A stretch of 14,586 nucleotides of DNA from UBA877 sp035506155. Its GTDB lineage: Bacteria > Chloroflexota > Anaerolineae > Anaerolineales > Villigracilaceae. Within the stretch, counting starts at the first letter, position 1, and each line of letters begins with the position of its first letter. The translations under genes were made by a program, and so were the position numbers. This document shows, piece after piece, positions 13,105-14,586 of this stretch. Under the pieces are notes generated by a model. It did no database searches. It saw nothing but the letters and a program-made list of their open reading frames with translations, and was not told the origin of the DNA. The stretch is taken from assembly GCA_035506155.1 (NCBI GenBank), contig DATJPX010000029.1, forward strand, positions 1-14,586, in the 5' to 3' direction.

Positions 13105-13770
13105 TTACCCGATATGCCTGATCCTTGAGGACAACCACCCTGTCCAAGTACTGACACCCTCGTTCGTTTTACAAGACAGCGGGAAGAAGGCTGCATTGGG
13201 ATTGAGAATCTGAACGCCTTGCTTGAAATAATCAATATCGAACGGCACGTACGGAAGCAGGTCGGTCTTGTTCAGGATCAATGCGTCGATGCCACGGTAG
13301 ATGTTCGGGTATTTGTAGGGCTTGTCATCCCCTTCCGGAACGCTGGCGATCAGGATGTTGGCATGTGTGCCCAGACTGAAAGCCGCCGGACAAACCAGGT
13401 TGCCGACATTCTCAACGATCAACAAGTCGATCTCCGCAAGCGGCAGGCTTGGCAGGGCATTGCCGATCATGACCGCATCCAGGTGGCAGTCGCCGCCCGT
13501 GTTGATCTGCACGGCCGGCATGCCTGCGGCGACGATCTTGTCGGCATCGATGGTCACGGGAGCGGTATCGCCCTCGATCACCCCCACGCGGAAGGTTGGA
13601 GCCAGCTTTTCGATGGTCTTCAGGATCAGGCTGGTCTTCCCCGCACCTGGGGACGCCATCAGATTGACGGAAAACACGCCGGCTTCGTCGAGAATTCGGC
13701 GATTCTGCTCGGCGAGCTGGTCATTGGCGCTCAGGATCTTTTCCACAACTGAAACGCGCTGGCTGGTCAT
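13105..13770 (-). CDS. hypB: HypB, hydrogenase nickel incorporation GTPase
   Basis: A 221-residue GTPase. The P-loop is ASPGAGKTS (39-47). Further motifs are VIEGDTAP (64-71), the nickel/zinc site GGDCHLDA with Cys95 and His96, VENVGNLVCP with Cys127, and the guanine-specificity NKTD (167-170). HypB hydrolyses GTP to drive nickel insertion into the large subunit of NiFe hydrogenase, with HypA as partner. The N-terminal CxxCGC high-affinity nickel motif and a poly-His tail are absent, so this is the short form found in many bacteria. I use ATG 13770, with AAGGA upstream; an in-frame TTG at 13803 overlaps hypA. It begins 22 bases after hypA, a clear operon. The C-terminal end (WTGWLSSRIRHIG) is normal in length. 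Confidence 0.96.
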   Translation of the reverse strand: MTSQRVSVVEKILSANDQLAEQNRRILDEAGVFSVNLMASPGAGKTSLILKTIEKLAPTFRVGVIEGDTAPVTIDADKIVAAGMPAVQINTGGDCHLDAVMIGNALPSLPLAEIDLLIVENVGNLVCPAAFSLGTHANILIASVPEGDDKPYKYPNIYRGIDALILNKTDLLPYVPFDIDYFKQGVQILNPNAAFFPLSCKTNEGVSTWTGWLSSRIRHIG

Positions 13771-13792
13771 AAAGGTTCCTTCATCTTTTTTA

Positions 13793-14137
13793 TTAACTTT
13801 CAATTTCGATGCTGTCCAGGCGGAATTCCTCGCCGGACACGATCTTCACCCGGCCGCTGTTGCATTGAGGGCAAAGGGTCAGTTCGGAATCAAGCGTGTA
13901 GGTTGTGCCGCACTCCTGGCAGGTCAGCCTGGCGGGGATGCGCTCGAAGGAAAGCTGCGCCCCTTCGCACATGGTTCCCTGGCTGATGGTGTCCCAATAA
14001 AACTGGACCGAATCGTCCACGATGCTGGACAGGTTCCCGATCACCAGGTGCAATTGGGTCACCTGCTTCGCATTCGCCCGCTTGGCATGCTCAAGGGCAA
14101 TGTTTAGGATGCTTTCGGTGACTGCAAGTTCGTGCAT
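13793..14137 (-). CDS. hypA: HypA, hydrogenase/urease nickel metallochaperone
   Basis: A 114-residue protein of standard HypA length. It begins MHELAVTES, where the N-terminal amine, His2 and Glu3 contribute to the nickel site, and this fixes the start at 14137. The structural zinc site is Cys73, Cys76, Cys89 and Cys92 in two CxxC motifs (TCQEC and LCPQC). HypA receives nickel and hands it to the hydrogenase precursor together with HypB, encoded 22 bases downstream. No clear Shine-Dalgarno is present before the ATG (CCCCTTTTT), so translation may be coupled to, or read from, the upstream ABC gene transcript, 74 bases away. Confidence 0.96.
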   Translation of the reverse strand: MHELAVTESILNIALEHAKRANAKQVTQLHLVIGNLSSIVDDSVQFYWDTISQGTMCEGAQLSFERIPARLTCQECGTTYTLDSELTLCPQCNSGRVKIVSGEEFRLDSIEIES

Positions 14138-14211
14138 AAAAAGGGGATTTACCAAAATAGCTGGGTCGCCCACTCCAGGCGGCCTGTTCTGGTACACCCA
14201 TCTACTGGAGA

Positions 14212-14586
14212 TCAGGCATCGGGGATATGGAAATGGGACAGATTGCAGCGGTGGAGCAGCTCATGATCGTGCAGGATTTGAGCCGGCTCTCCCGATGCGG
14301 CGATCGTGTGTTCTTCGTTGAAAACGATGATGCGGGTGGCGATCTGCTCGGCAATCGCCAGGTCGTGTGTAGCGGTGATGATCGTCTTCCCAGCCTGGCA
14401 CTGTCCGCGCAGGAATTCCACCAGCCAGCCCTGGCTGCGAGGGTCCAGCCCGCTGGTCGGCTCGTCCAGCAGCCAGACCTCCGGGGAGAGGCTGAGGACC
14501 GAAGCCAATGCGACCCTTCTCTTTTCTCCGCCGGAGAGCTGGTGCGGAGGGCGGTCGCGCAACTTGCCGATCTGCAGGATATCCAG
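14212..14586 (-). CDS. CbiO/EcfA-type ABC transporter ATP-binding protein, N-terminus cut by window edge
   Basis: The C-terminal 124 residues of an ABC ATPase are present. The frame is open at the window edge and ends at TGA 14212. Visible are the signature LSGGEKRR (17-24 of the fragment), Walker B VWLLDEPTSGLD (37-48) with catalytic Glu42, and the H-loop His74 in TATHD. The Walker A is outside the window. The GLDPRSQGWLVEFL and GEPAQILHD parts resemble the energy-coupling factor ATPases CbiO/NikO that power cobalt or nickel uptake. The position just upstream of hypA and hypB on the same strand supports nickel, but that is inference from context. Other ECF substrates remain possible. Confidence 0.9.
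   Translation of the reverse strand: MDILQIGKLRDRPPHQLSGGEKRRVALASVLSLSPEVWLLDEPTSGLDPRSQGWLVEFLRGQCQAGKTIITATHDLAIAEQIATRIIVFNEEHTIAASGEPAQILHDHELLHRCNLSHFHIPDA

Overview
The window looks like a chromosome segment from a GC-rich bacterium, most likely Chloroflexota (Anaerolineae-like). That assignment is an inference. It rests on the style of the Thr/Pro-rich LysM lipoproteins, on apparent leaderless promoters, and on the mix of LLM oxidoreductase, ROK sugar kinase, YHS and nickel maturation genes. Nothing here fixes the species.

Layout. (1) Positions 1-4562 carry seven minus-strand genes. Read in transcription order they are a YHS-domain protein, a ROK fructokinase-like kinase, an NDUFA9-like NAD(P)-binding protein, a 56-residue membrane protein, a membrane-anchored DUF4177-like protein, an LLM flavin/F420 oxidoreductase, and an endonuclease/exonuclease/phosphatase (EEP) protein cut by the window edge. 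Internal promoters suggest two or three transcription units. (2) Positions 4624-9314 carry three tandem plus-strand paralogues. Each is a lipoprotein with a LysM domain, a shared helical middle domain, and a C-terminal beta-lytic/LasA-type (M23A-like) metallopeptidase. The first two start 6-7 bases after a perfect TATAAT, so they are probably leaderless; the third overlaps the second by ATGA. (3) Positions 9372-12375 form a visibly A+T-richer accessory stretch. It starts at a tRNA-Met(CAT) 3' half with its terminator, whose 5' half is missing (a probable integration scar). It holds an AAA_14/DUF4143 ATPase under a strong promoter, an AbiEi-like antitoxin gene broken by an in-frame TAA, two families of short repeats resembling IS21-type ends, and small ORF remnants. 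(4) Positions 12382-12966 encode a SCO1/SenC copper protein on the plus strand. It faces hypB, hypA and the end of a CbiO-type ABC ATPase on the minus strand, with a long hairpin terminator between the converging units.

How the parts may work together. The CbiO-like ATPase, HypA and HypB fit a nickel import and NiFe-hydrogenase maturation unit. The three lipoproteins are probably exported, bind cell wall through LysM and cut peptidoglycan peptides. The accessory stretch looks like the decayed end of an element that integrated into the tRNA anticodon loop. The most unusual items are the tRNA scar, the leaderless three-paralogue peptidase cluster with a conserved DxDGDG loop, and the single-codon lesion in the AbiEi gene.
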